NCBI RefSeq assembly: GCF_040361195.1
Contig: NZ_APNE01000013.1
Reading direction: 5' to 3' (one strand)
Source of the DNA: Salinisphaera hydrothermalis
Lineage (GTDB): Bacteria; Pseudomonadota; Gammaproteobacteria; Nevskiales; Salinisphaeraceae
Length of the DNA: 64,000 nucleotides
Below are positions 56,671-64,000 of the stretch, piece after piece; within the stretch, counting starts at the first letter, position 1, and every line of letters starts with the position of its first letter. A program made the position numbers and the translations under genes. The notes below the pieces were generated by a model. The model ran no database searches. It was not told where the DNA came from and saw only the letters and a list, made by a program, of their open reading frames with translations.

Positions 56671-56931
56671 CTACGTTTCCTCGATACAACGCAACCGACG
56701 ATACCCAGCTGGCACCGTCACCACTCACGCTTTATCGTAGATCACACGACAGCCGCCGCCCAAGCACGATCGTTCGCGGCCCGGGCGCACTCGTGTCCGA
56801 GCTGGCCTCGTGCGTCGCCCCAGCACGTCGCGCGCCGTTACTCGTCGCCGCACGGCTCATCGCGGCGATCGCCGAGCACGTTAAACGTCAGGGCCGGCGG
56901 CGAGGCACCGCTCGGCCCCGTTGCCCGTTCT
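56671..56931. other. Gap between purL and the PEBP-like gene
   Basis: 261 bp without a supported gene. It holds the promoter region of the PEBP-like gene on the minus strand. No T-tailed terminator for purL is visible. Confidence 0.45.
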
Positions 56932-59900
56932 CTAACCGACGAAGCGACGCGCGTTGGCGAACAGACGCGCCCAGGGGCTGGCCTCGCCCCAAGATTCCGG
57001 TGCCCAGGACAGATTCACCGTCCGCGTGACCCGCTCCGGATGCGGCATGCAGATGAACACCCGGCCATCGGCGTTCGACAGCCCGGTGACCCCGCCCGGC
57101 GAGCCGTTCGGGTTGGCCGGATAGGATTCGGCCGCGCCGCCGGCATTGGCCGTGTAGCGCATGCCCACCTGGCCGGCCGCGACGAGCCGCTCGAGGTCGC
57201 CGGCCTCGGCGAAACGGGCATGCCCTTCGCCATGCGCCACCGCGACCGGCAGACGTGAACCGGCCATGCCATCCAGCAGCACGGCATTGGAATCGAGGAT
57301 TTCGACGCCGCTGGTGCGGGCCTCGAACTGGCGCGAGGCATTGGCCACGAACGACGGCCAGCCCTCGGTGCCCGGGATCAGCTCGGACAGCGCCGCCAGC
57401 ATCTGGCAACCGTTGCATACGCCCAGCGCAAATGTGTCTTCGCGCACGAAGAAATCCGCGAACGCCTTGCGCGCATTGCGATTGAACAGGATCGACTTGG
57501 CCCAGCCCTGGCCGGCGCCGAGCACGTCGCCATAAGAGAAACCGCCACAGGCCGCCACGCCCTGCACGTCGGTAAGCCGCACCTTGCCCGATACGATCTC
57601 CGACATATGCACGTCGATCGCATCGAACCCGGCGCGCGTGAACGCAAACGCCATCTCGTTATGCCCGTTCACGCCCTGCTCGCGCAGGATCGCCACCTTC
57701 GGCCGCTCGGTGTTGATATACGGCGCGGCGATATCCTCGGCCGGATCGAAGCTTAGCTCGCCCGGCAACCCGGGGTCGGCGGTGTCCAGCAGCGTGTCGT
57801 ATTCGGCGTTCGCGCAGGCCGGATCGTCGCGCAGCGCGGCCATCGCATGGCTGGTCGCCGCCCAATGACGCTGGGCATCGACCCGCGACACCGACAATAC
57901 TTCGGCGTCGCCGTGGCGCGCCACGATGCGGTCGGTCGAGGTCACACTGCCAATGTCCGTCGCTGCCACCCCCGCATCGCGCAGGGTGGTGAGCGCGACA
58001 TCGACATCGCTCGCCGCGACCTGAAGCACGGCCCCCAGTTCTTCGGCGAACAAGGCCGCGAGCGGATCGCCGTCGAGCTCGTCGAGCCCGACATCCACGC
58101 CCAGGCGCGAGGCAAAGCACATTTCGGCCAGACAGGCCGCCAGGCCACCATCGCTGCGGTCGTGATACGCCAGAATCCGGCCGTCCGCGGCGAGCGTCTG
58201 CACGGCACGAAAGAACCCGCCGAGCGTGGCGGCCGAATCCAGATCCGGCGCACGATTGCCGAGCGCGCCATAGACCTGGGCTACGGCGGAACCACCAAGA
58301 CGGTTCCGGCCGGCGCCGAGATCGGCCAGGATGAGCCGGCTTTCGGTGCGTTCGGGCGACACGAGTTGGGGCGTGAGCGTCGCGCGGGCCGAGACCGTCG
58401 GTGCGAACGCCGAGACCACGAGCGAGACCGGCGCGCTCATCGTGCGCGGCCCGTTCTCGCCGTCCCAGCTTGCGCGCATGGACAGCGAATCCTTGCCTAC
58501 CGGAATTGCCAGGCCGAGTTCGCTACAGAGTTCTTCGCCGACCGCACGCACCGTGTCGTACAGCCGGGCGTCTTCGGCCGGATCGCCGCAGGCGGCCATC
58601 CAGTTGGCCGACAAGCGGACGTCGGTGAGCTTGTCGATCCGCGCGGCCGCCAGATTGGTGATCGCTTCACCCACCGCCATGCGGCCGGAGGCTGGCGCAT
58701 CGATCAGCGCCACCGGGCTGCGCTCGCCCATGGCCATGGCTTCGCCGGTATCGCCGGTGAAGGCCGTGGTGGTCACGGCGACGTCGGCCACCGGCACCTG
58801 CCAGGGCCCGACCATCTGGTCGCGCGCGGTCATGCCGCCCACACTGCGATCGCCAATCGTGATCAGAAAGGACTTGCTCGCCACCGTCGGCAACTGGAGC
58901 ACGCGTTCGAAGGCCTCGGCGATATTCACGCCGCTGCGATCCCAGGCGGCCAGCGCCGGCGTGGCGTGTTGCGCCTCGCGCTGCATGCGCGGCGTACGCC
59001 CCAGCAGTACGCCCATCGGCATGTCGACCGGGCGCGCCGTTTCCGCCGTGGCGGCCTCGCCGTCCTCGACCACGAGATTGGGCTCGGCCGTCGCCCGGCC
59101 CACAATCGCATACGGGCAGCGTTCGCGCGCGGCCAGTTTCTCGAACACTTCGATGGCATCGGCCGGAATCGCAATCACATAGCGTTCTTGCGATTCGTTG
59201 CACCAGATTTCCATCGGCGACAGGCTCGGATCGGCCGACTGAATATCGCGCAGGCGGATGGAGCCGCCGCGATCGTCGGCGTCGATGATCTCCGGCAACG
59301 CGTTGGACAATCCACCTGCACCAACATCGTGGATCGAGGCGATCGGGTTGTCCTCGCCAAGCGCGATGCAGCCTTCGATCACTTCCTGCGCGCGGCGCTG
59401 CATTTCCGGATTCGCGCGCTGCACGGAGGCGAAATCGAGCGCTTCCGAGCCCGTGCCGCTGGCCATCGACGAGGCCGCCCCGCCGCCCAGGCCGATCAGC
59501 ATGGCCGGGCCGCCGAGCACGATCAGACAAGCCTCGACCGGCACTTCGTGTTTTTCCACATGCCCGGGGCGTACGTTGCCCATGCCGCCGGCGATCATGA
59601 TCGGCTTGGCGAAGCCGCGCAGTCCGGTGGCCTCGGATTCGTACTGGAAGGTGCGGAAATAACCGCCCAGCGCCGGCCGGCCGAACTCATTGTTATAGCG
59701 CGCGGCACCGATCGGCCCTTCGAGCATGATGTCGAGCGCGCTGGCGAGATGGCCCGGCGCGTCGGCGTCGGCTTCCCAGGGCTTGATATCGCCCGGCAGC
59801 CGCAGATCGGCGACCGAGAAACCCGCCAGCCCGGCCTTCGGCTTGCCGCCGCGGCCGGTCGCGGCCTCGTCGCGGATCTCGCCGCCCGAGCCGGTCGCGG

Positions 59901-60831
59901 CACCCGGCGCCGGCGCGATCGCGGTCGGATGATTATGGGTTTCCACCTTCATCAACAGATGGACGTCTTCCTCGACCAGGCGATAGGTCCGGTCCCGGCC
60001 GACCGTCATGCGAGTCGCCGCCGGCCCGGCCACGACCGCCGCATTGTCCCGATAGGCCGACAGCACGCCCTCGGGCGCGGCCTTGTAGGAACTGCGGATC
60101 ATGTCGAACAACGACGCGGCCTGGGTTTCGCCGTCGATCGTGAATTCCGCGTTGAAAATCTTGTGCCGGCAGTGCTCGGAGTTGATCTGGCCGAACATCA
60201 TGAGCTCGACGTCGGTCGGATCGCGATCGAGCGCGGCGTACTGTTCGGCGAGATACTCGAGTTCTTCCTCGGCCAGCGCCAGGCCCCAGTCGCGGTTGGC
60301 GCTGCGCAGGGCCTCGATGCCCTTGCGCGCCAGCGGCACGCGCCGAAGACGGCGGCGTTCCGGCACAGTGAACAGCGTATTCAGCAGCGCCCAGTCGTCG
60401 ACCAGCGATTCGGTCATCGGATCGTGCAGCGCACCGGACTCGGTCAGCGCGGCCGTGCTCGGCGCCTCGCCGCCAAAGCGATAGACCAGCGCGCGTTCCA
60501 GCCGCACCAGCGTCTTGATGCCGCTATTGTGCGCAATGTCCTCGGCCTTGCTCGACCAGGCCGAGACGGTGCCCAGGCGCGGCACGACCACCACGCCTTC
60601 GGCGCGCGGGGCATCGCCGTCGACTGCCAGCAGGCGGTTCAGCCGCTCATGCGTCTTGTCGTCCGGCTCTTCGGAAAACGCGGCGATATAGATCGCGCGC
60701 GCGTCCACGTCGGCCACGTCGAGACCGGCACGGCGCAGACCCGCGACCAGGCGCTCGCGTTCGAAGTCCGCCAGCGCGGCCTCGCCGGCATAGATTTCGA
60801 CCGCAGTTATCGATTGACCAGACTCCGCCAC
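56932..60831 (-). CDS. purL: Phosphoribosylformylglycinamidine synthase (FGAM synthetase)
   Basis: A 1299-residue single-chain enzyme of purine synthesis. Order: N-terminal PurS-like domain, linker, the synthetase with SEHCRHKIFNAEF near residue 215 and VETHNHPTAIAPAPGAATGSGGEIRDE near 300, and the C-terminal glutaminase with the nucleophile in LGVCNGCQML and His-Glu in CMPHPERV. All catalytic elements are intact. Its start lies inside the last 25 bp of the upstream MBL-fold gene. mltF lies divergently beyond, the standard gammaproteobacterial order. Confidence 0.97.
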   Translation of the reverse strand: MAESGQSITAVEIYAGEAALADFERERLVAGLRRAGLDVADVDARAIYIAAFSEEPDDKTHERLNRLLAVDGDAPRAEGVVVVPRLGTVSAWSSKAEDIAHNSGIKTLVRLERALVYRFGGEAPSTAALTESGALHDPMTESLVDDWALLNTLFTVPERRRLRRVPLARKGIEALRSANRDWGLALAEEELEYLAEQYAALDRDPTDVELMMFGQINSEHCRHKIFNAEFTIDGETQAASLFDMIRSSYKAAPEGVLSAYRDNAAVVAGPAATRMTVGRDRTYRLVEEDVHLLMKVETHNHPTAIAPAPGAATGSGGEIRDEAATGRGGKPKAGLAGFSVADLRLPGDIKPWEADADAPGHLASALDIMLEGPIGAARYNNEFGRPALGGYFRTFQYESEATGLRGFAKPIMIAGGMGNVRPGHVEKHEVPVEACLIVLGGPAMLIGLGGGAASSMASGTGSEALDFASVQRANPEMQRRAQEVIEGCIALGEDNPIASIHDVGAGGLSNALPEIIDADDRGGSIRLRDIQSADPSLSPMEIWCNESQERYVIAIPADAIEVFEKLAARERCPYAIVGRATAEPNLVVEDGEAATAETARPVDMPMGVLLGRTPRMQREAQHATPALAAWDRSGVNIAEAFERVLQLPTVASKSFLITIGDRSVGGMTARDQMVGPWQVPVADVAVTTTAFTGDTGEAMAMGERSPVALIDAPASGRMAVGEAITNLAAARIDKLTDVRLSANWMAACGDPAEDARLYDTVRAVGEELCSELGLAIPVGKDSLSMRASWDGENGPRTMSAPVSLVVSAFAPTVSARATLTPQLVSPERTESRLILADLGAGRNRLGGSAVAQVYGALGNRAPDLDSAATLGGFFRAVQTLAADGRILAYHDRSDGGLAACLAEMCFASRLGVDVGLDELDGDPLAALFAEELGAVLQVAASDVDVALTTLRDAGVAATDIGSVTSTDRIVARHGDAEVLSVSRVDAQRHWAATSHAMAALRDDPACANAEYDTLLDTADPGLPGELSFDPAEDIAAPYINTERPKVAILREQGVNGHNEMAFAFTRAGFDAIDVHMSEIVSGKVRLTDVQGVAACGGFSYGDVLGAGQGWAKSILFNRNARKAFADFFVREDTFALGVCNGCQMLAALSELIPGTEGWPSFVANASRQFEARTSGVEILDSNAVLLDGMAGSRLPVAVAHGEGHARFAEAGDLERLVAAGQVGMRYTANAGGAAESYPANPNGSPGGVTGLSNADGRVFICMPHPERVTRTVNLSWAPESWGEASPWARLFANARRFVG

Positions 60832-61583
60832 GACAGACCCTCGTTTTGGTTGGCGACATGCACCCAGTCCGGCGTACAGGCCAGCGCTTCAGCAAGCGCG
60901 GCCCGGGCCAGGTCCGGGCGATTGTTGGATTCGGACAGATGCGCGACCACGACATGCTGGAGCGCGCCGGTATCGATTTCCGATACCAGCGCGGCGGCCT
61001 CGGCATTGCTCAGGTGGCCGAGACGACCACCCACGCGTGCCTTGAGGCTGGGCGGATACGGTCCGCCCGCCAGCATGTCCGGATCGTGATTGGATTCAAT
61101 GATGAGTGCATCGCAGGCGTCGACCATGGCCCGAACATGCGGCGTGACGTGGCCGATATCGGACAGCACGCCCAGTCGATGCTCGCCGTTGCCGATCACG
61201 AGCTGCGCGGGTTCGCGCGCGTCGTGTGGCACCGGATAGGGGAAAAGCTCCAGATCGCCGATGGCGAACGGTTCGTGCGGCGAATACAGCTCGGTGGCCG
61301 CGAGTTCGCTGCCCGGTTTGGCCGCCTGGGTGCCGGGTGTCAGCCAGACCGGCAGATCGTGGGCGCGCGAGAAACGCGATACGCCCTTCCAGTGATCATC
61401 GTGTTCGTGGGTGATCACGATGGCGTCGATATCGCCAGGCGTCAGTTCCAGCCGGGCCAGACGCTTTTCGATTTCGCGCGCGGAAAAGCCACAATCGATC
61501 AGAAGCCGCGTGGCGCCCTGCTCGACCACCAGCGCGTTGCCCTTGCTGCCACTGCCCAACAGGGCGAAGCGCATGGCCGTCAT
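60807..61583 (-). CDS. MBL-fold metallo-hydrolase (YycJ/WalJ-like)
   Basis: A 258-residue metallo-beta-lactamase-fold protein with the zinc motif THEHDDHWKG near residues 58-67, an SDIGH motif near 140 and ESNHDP near 165, all as in the YycJ family. Homologues are exonuclease-like and linked to DNA repair and cell-wall control in Firmicutes; the proteobacterial role is unclear. It overlaps purL by 25 bp. Confidence 0.87.
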   Translation of the reverse strand: MTAMRFALLGSGSKGNALVVEQGATRLLIDCGFSAREIEKRLARLELTPGDIDAIVITHEHDDHWKGVSRFSRAHDLPVWLTPGTQAAKPGSELAATELYSPHEPFAIGDLELFPYPVPHDAREPAQLVIGNGEHRLGVLSDIGHVTPHVRAMVDACDALIIESNHDPDMLAGGPYPPSLKARVGGRLGHLSNAEAAALVSEIDTGALQHVVVAHLSESNNRPDLARAALAEALACTPDWVHVANQNEGLSWRSLVNR

Positions 61584-61952
61584 CTAGGTGTTCGAGCCGG
61601 AGCCGTGGCCTCCCGAGCCGGGCCCCTGTCGGGTATAGACCGGAAACGGACGCACCTTCGAATCGCTGTCGGCCGGGGTGATCTTGGCCGTGCCGCGCCG
61701 CTCGACTTCGTCAATGCGGATGATCGAATGCATGGGAATATAGCTGCGCTTGACCTCGGAGAACTCCTCGGCAAGCTTCTCTTCAGCCGGGTCGATCACG
61801 AGCGTGGTGCGTTCGCCGAAGACCAGCTCCTCGATCTCGACGAAACCGAACAGCCCGCCCTGGGATACCGAGCGCGCATAAACCTCGTAGACTTCGCCTT
61901 GATTGTAGAACGCCACGCGATACAACCGGCGATGGGAATCGGCGTTGGCCAT
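61584..61952 (-). CDS. DUF1820 family protein
   Basis: A 122-residue cytoplasmic protein. RLYRVAFYNQGEVYEVYARSVSQGGLFGFVEIEELVFGE (residues 9-48) is the DUF1820 core, with PMHSIIRIDEVERRG near 85. The C-terminal Gly/Ser-rich tail is variable. The start ATG 61952 is chosen because the longer frame, from 62012, reads into the adjacent tRNA gene. The function is unknown. It lies 1 bp upstream of the MBL-fold gene. Confidence 0.85.
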   Translation of the reverse strand: MANADSHRRLYRVAFYNQGEVYEVYARSVSQGGLFGFVEIEELVFGERTTLVIDPAEEKLAEEFSEVKRSYIPMHSIIRIDEVERRGTAKITPADSDSKVRPFPVYTRQGPGSGGHGSGSNT

Positions 61953-61984
61953 GGGGCGAGTCGATCGATGATCGGATAGAGAAA

Positions 61985-62076
61985 TGGCGGAGAGGGTGGG
62001 ATTCGAACCCACGTGGGGCGGTTAGCCCCCAACCGATTTCGAGTCGGTGCCGTTATGACCGCTTCGGTACCTCTCC
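61985..62076 (-). tRNA. tRNA-Ser(CGA)
   Basis: On the minus strand the gene starts GGAGAGG and ends CCTCTCC-G-CCA, giving a 7-bp acceptor stem with encoded CCA. The anticodon stem ACCGA/TCGGT closes the loop CTCGAAA with anticodon CGA. A long variable arm (GGGGGCTAACCGCCCC) marks it as a serine tRNA, and the T loop GGTTCGAATCC is standard. Confidence 0.95.
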
Positions 62077-62127
62077 GTTGTTCCTTCGCTGTCGGTATCA
62101 ACACTGACCCCGGCCGCGAAGTCGCGT

Positions 62128-62156
62128 ATCTTAAACGATCCGAATCGCTTTCCCAA
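62128..62156 (-). promoter_or_regulatory. Candidate promoter of tRNA-Ser
   Basis: On the minus strand TTGGGA (62156-62151) and TAAGAT (62133-62128) are 17 bp apart. The predicted start point is about 45 nt before the mature tRNA, leaving a short 5' leader for RNase P. Confidence 0.45.
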
Positions 62157-62184
62157 CACCTGATTCGATAATTATTTTCAGAAC

Positions 62185-63717
62185 GTGCCCGATACAACCC
62201 GCGGGCCGGGCGCCGGACCGCGGCGCACGGCCACGATTACCAACCGAGGACGCCGTCCCGTCCGCCTGCTCGCGCTAATCGTCCTGATCGGCGCCGGGGT
62301 GCTGTTGAACACCTGCGTACACCGGCCCGACGCGCTGACCCAGGTTCAACGCAGCGGCGTGTTGCGCGTGGCGACCATCAACTCGGCCACGACTTACTAC
62401 CTGGGCCCGCAGGGCCCCAAGGGTTTCGAATACGATCTGGCCCGCGGCTTCGCCAAATCGCTGGGCGTGAAACTCAAGATCGTCGTCGTACCCGATCGCG
62501 CGGCCATCATCCGGGCGGTGGAAACCGGCCGTGCCCAGATCGGCGCCGGGCTCGCGATCAGCCCGGCGCGCGACGCGCGCGTTCGCTTCACGCCCCCCTA
62601 TCTCAGCAGCAAGCTCGACGCGGTCTATCGGCAACACGAAAACAAACCGAAGAAACTGGCCGATCTCTCGGGGCATCTGGTGCTACCCGACGACACCGCC
62701 CTGGCGGACTGGCTGCGTCAGCGCCATCCCGATCTGCACTTCACGGTCGATCACACGGCCAATACCGAAGAATTAATGGCGCGCATCGCGCATGGCGATA
62801 TCGATGCGACCGTGGCCAACGCCGACGTCGTGGCCATGAACCAACGCTATTATCCGAAACTGCGCGTCGGCTTCACGCTGCAGCACATCCGCCAGCAGAT
62901 GGCCTGGGCGTTTCGCGCAAGCGATCGCGGCGAACGACCTGACGGGCTGTACAACAAAGCGATCGCTTATCTCGAACAGGCCAAGTCCAAGGGCCGGATC
63001 AAGATCCTGCACGACCGCTATTTCGGGCACGCCGCCCAGCTCGGCTTCGTCGGCGGCGCCGAGTTCGCGCGTCAGGTCAAGAACAGGCTGGGCCACTGGA
63101 AATCCTATTTCAAAGCGGCCGGCCAGCAGTACGGCGTCGACTGGCGGCTACTCGCCGCCATCGGGTATCAAGAGTCGCGCTGGAACGCCAAAGCGGCCAG
63201 CCCCACGAATGTCCGCGGCATCATGATGCTGACCCGCGATACCGCCCAGCGCATGGATATCGACAATCGCAGCAACCCGCAGCAATCCATCGATGGCGGC
63301 ACGCGCTATCTGTTGCAGCTGCGCAAGCGACTCCCCAAGGCCGTCAAACCACCGGACCGCACCTGGTTCGCGCTCGCGGCCTACAACCTGGGCCTGGGCC
63401 ACGTCCTCGATGCACGTCGACTACTCAAGCGGGCCGGGCGTAACCCGAACGTCTGGGTGAATCTACGTGAGGCCCTGGGCTGGCTCACGGAAAAACGCTA
63501 TCTCGCCCACACCCGTTATGGCTACGCCCAAGGCAAACAGGCCGCAGCGTACGTCAGCAATATTCGAGCGTACTACGACATCCTCACCTGGATGACCAAC
63601 AAGAAACGGCATAAAAAGCCGGCCGCACTCGACGAACAACCCTCGGCCAGCGGCGCCGATGAAGGCGACGACAAGAACACGCCCCCGGACATCAGCATCA
63701 CGTCGCCCGCTTTCTGA
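62185..63717 (+). CDS. mltF: Membrane-bound lytic murein transglycosylase F
   Basis: A 510-residue two-domain enzyme. N-terminal membrane or lipoprotein signal (LLALIVLIGAGVLLNTC), then a periplasmic solute-binding-like domain (SBP_bac_3; GVLRVATINSATTYYLGPQGPKGFEYDLA) and the SLT domain with the catalytic glutamate in LLAAIGYQESRWN and GIMMLTRDTAQRM. The start is GTG 62185. The final 40 residues are a charged low-complexity tail. It is divergent from purL and the tRNA, as in many gammaproteobacteria. Confidence 0.94.
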   Translation: MPDTTRGPGAGPRRTATITNRGRRPVRLLALIVLIGAGVLLNTCVHRPDALTQVQRSGVLRVATINSATTYYLGPQGPKGFEYDLARGFAKSLGVKLKIVVVPDRAAIIRAVETGRAQIGAGLAISPARDARVRFTPPYLSSKLDAVYRQHENKPKKLADLSGHLVLPDDTALADWLRQRHPDLHFTVDHTANTEELMARIAHGDIDATVANADVVAMNQRYYPKLRVGFTLQHIRQQMAWAFRASDRGERPDGLYNKAIAYLEQAKSKGRIKILHDRYFGHAAQLGFVGGAEFARQVKNRLGHWKSYFKAAGQQYGVDWRLLAAIGYQESRWNAKAASPTNVRGIMMLTRDTAQRMDIDNRSNPQQSIDGGTRYLLQLRKRLPKAVKPPDRTWFALAAYNLGLGHVLDARRLLKRAGRNPNVWVNLREALGWLTEKRYLAHTRYGYAQGKQAAAYVSNIRAYYDILTWMTNKKRHKKPAALDEQPSASGADEGDDKNTPPDISITSPAF

Positions 63718-64000
63718 CATTAGTCTGGGGATTGAACGCCTCGTCCTCGCTGCAGTTCCCTCAAGAACACGGTCCGCAGATCGACACAGATTCACGCAGA
63801 TGCGGTTGTGCTTTTGCGACGTAGCAGGATTCGAGGCGCGAACGAGCTGTAGAGTCGATCGGGCTCAAAGTCTTGTAGGCGGGATTAGCGAGGCGTAATC
63901 CGACATGGATGCTATTCCAGAAGTGATGGCCCGATCGGTCATGTCGGCTTACGGCCTGCGGCCTGATATGGATTGACCTGTCAACTACGACTTATGACTT
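63718..64000. repeat. Gene-free end with palindromic intergenic repeats
   Basis: A hairpin GGATTA-(8)-TAATCC lies at 63882-63901 in the widespread proteobacterial GGATTAGCG...CGTAATCC form. A wider inverted repeat pairs GGCGTAATCCGACATG at 63892-63907 with CATGTCGGCTTACGGCC at 63940-63956. A CACAGATTCACGCAGATG unit at 63784-63801 is of another common intergenic type. No coding frame is supported. Confidence 0.65.

Noticed and set aside
57847..61089. A 1080-codon open frame on the plus strand opposite purL
   Set aside because: It mirrors purL in a GC-rich genome, is rich in Arg, His and Gly, and has no domain resemblance. Such antisense frames are an effect of codon bias.

Overview
The window is high-GC chromosomal DNA of a gammaproteobacterium. 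Four local gene orders are typical of that class: accB-accC-prmA-fis-purH, mreBCD-mrdA-rodA-mltB-rlpA-dacA-ybeD-lipB, mlaFEDCB, and mltF divergent from purL. The protein sequences resemble Salinisphaera or another halophilic relative of the pseudomonads; that placement is inference. Nearly all of the window is vertically inherited housekeeping DNA. I see no insertion sequence, prophage, integrase, toxin-antitoxin pair or CRISPR array.

Layout. 1-6015: a truncated CDF metal exporter, ilvA, then divergent proC, yggT, metX and metW. 6053-9802 (minus): TerB-like protein, alpha/beta hydrolase, CPA1 antiporter, SH3/coiled-coil membrane protein. 9953-11594: tatD and a DUF883/holin-like membrane pair. 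12073-15472: an iron importer of the Ftr type (cupredoxin, FTR1 permease, polyferredoxin, P19), with the P19 gene last behind its own Fur-like site. 15625-18084 (minus): ilvD and a 1-Cys peroxiredoxin. 18219-25788: cutA-dsbD, a 580-bp gene-free stretch, then accB, accC, prmA, fis and purH.

25861-36366 is the main accessory block, an apparent sugar or sugar-acid catabolic locus. It holds an SDR dehydrogenase, an Ldh2-type dehydrogenase, a UxaA-type dehydratase, a FadR-type GntR regulator, a complete sugar ABC importer (binding protein, double ATPase, two permeases) and an SMP-30 lactonase. The same 11-bp site lies in the two promoter regions facing the dehydratase and the importer, which suggests one regulon.

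36379-40453 (minus): yjbQ, then gatC-gatA-gatB. 40731-50784: the rod-shape and cell-wall operon followed by ybeD and lipB. 50781-54006: mlaFEDCB for retrograde phospholipid transport, translationally coupled to lipB. 54064-62076 (minus): acetoacetyl-CoA synthetase, a PEBP-like secreted protein, purL, an MBL-fold hydrolase, a DUF1820 protein and tRNA-Ser(CGA). 62185-63717: mltF. The last 280 bp hold palindromic repeats and no gene.

Many neighbouring starts and stops overlap as ATGA or GTGA, so translational coupling is common here. The most interesting items are the catabolic locus with its shared operator, the rearranged Ftr importer, the structured spacer splitting proC from yggT, and the missing aroQ with a long accBC leader.
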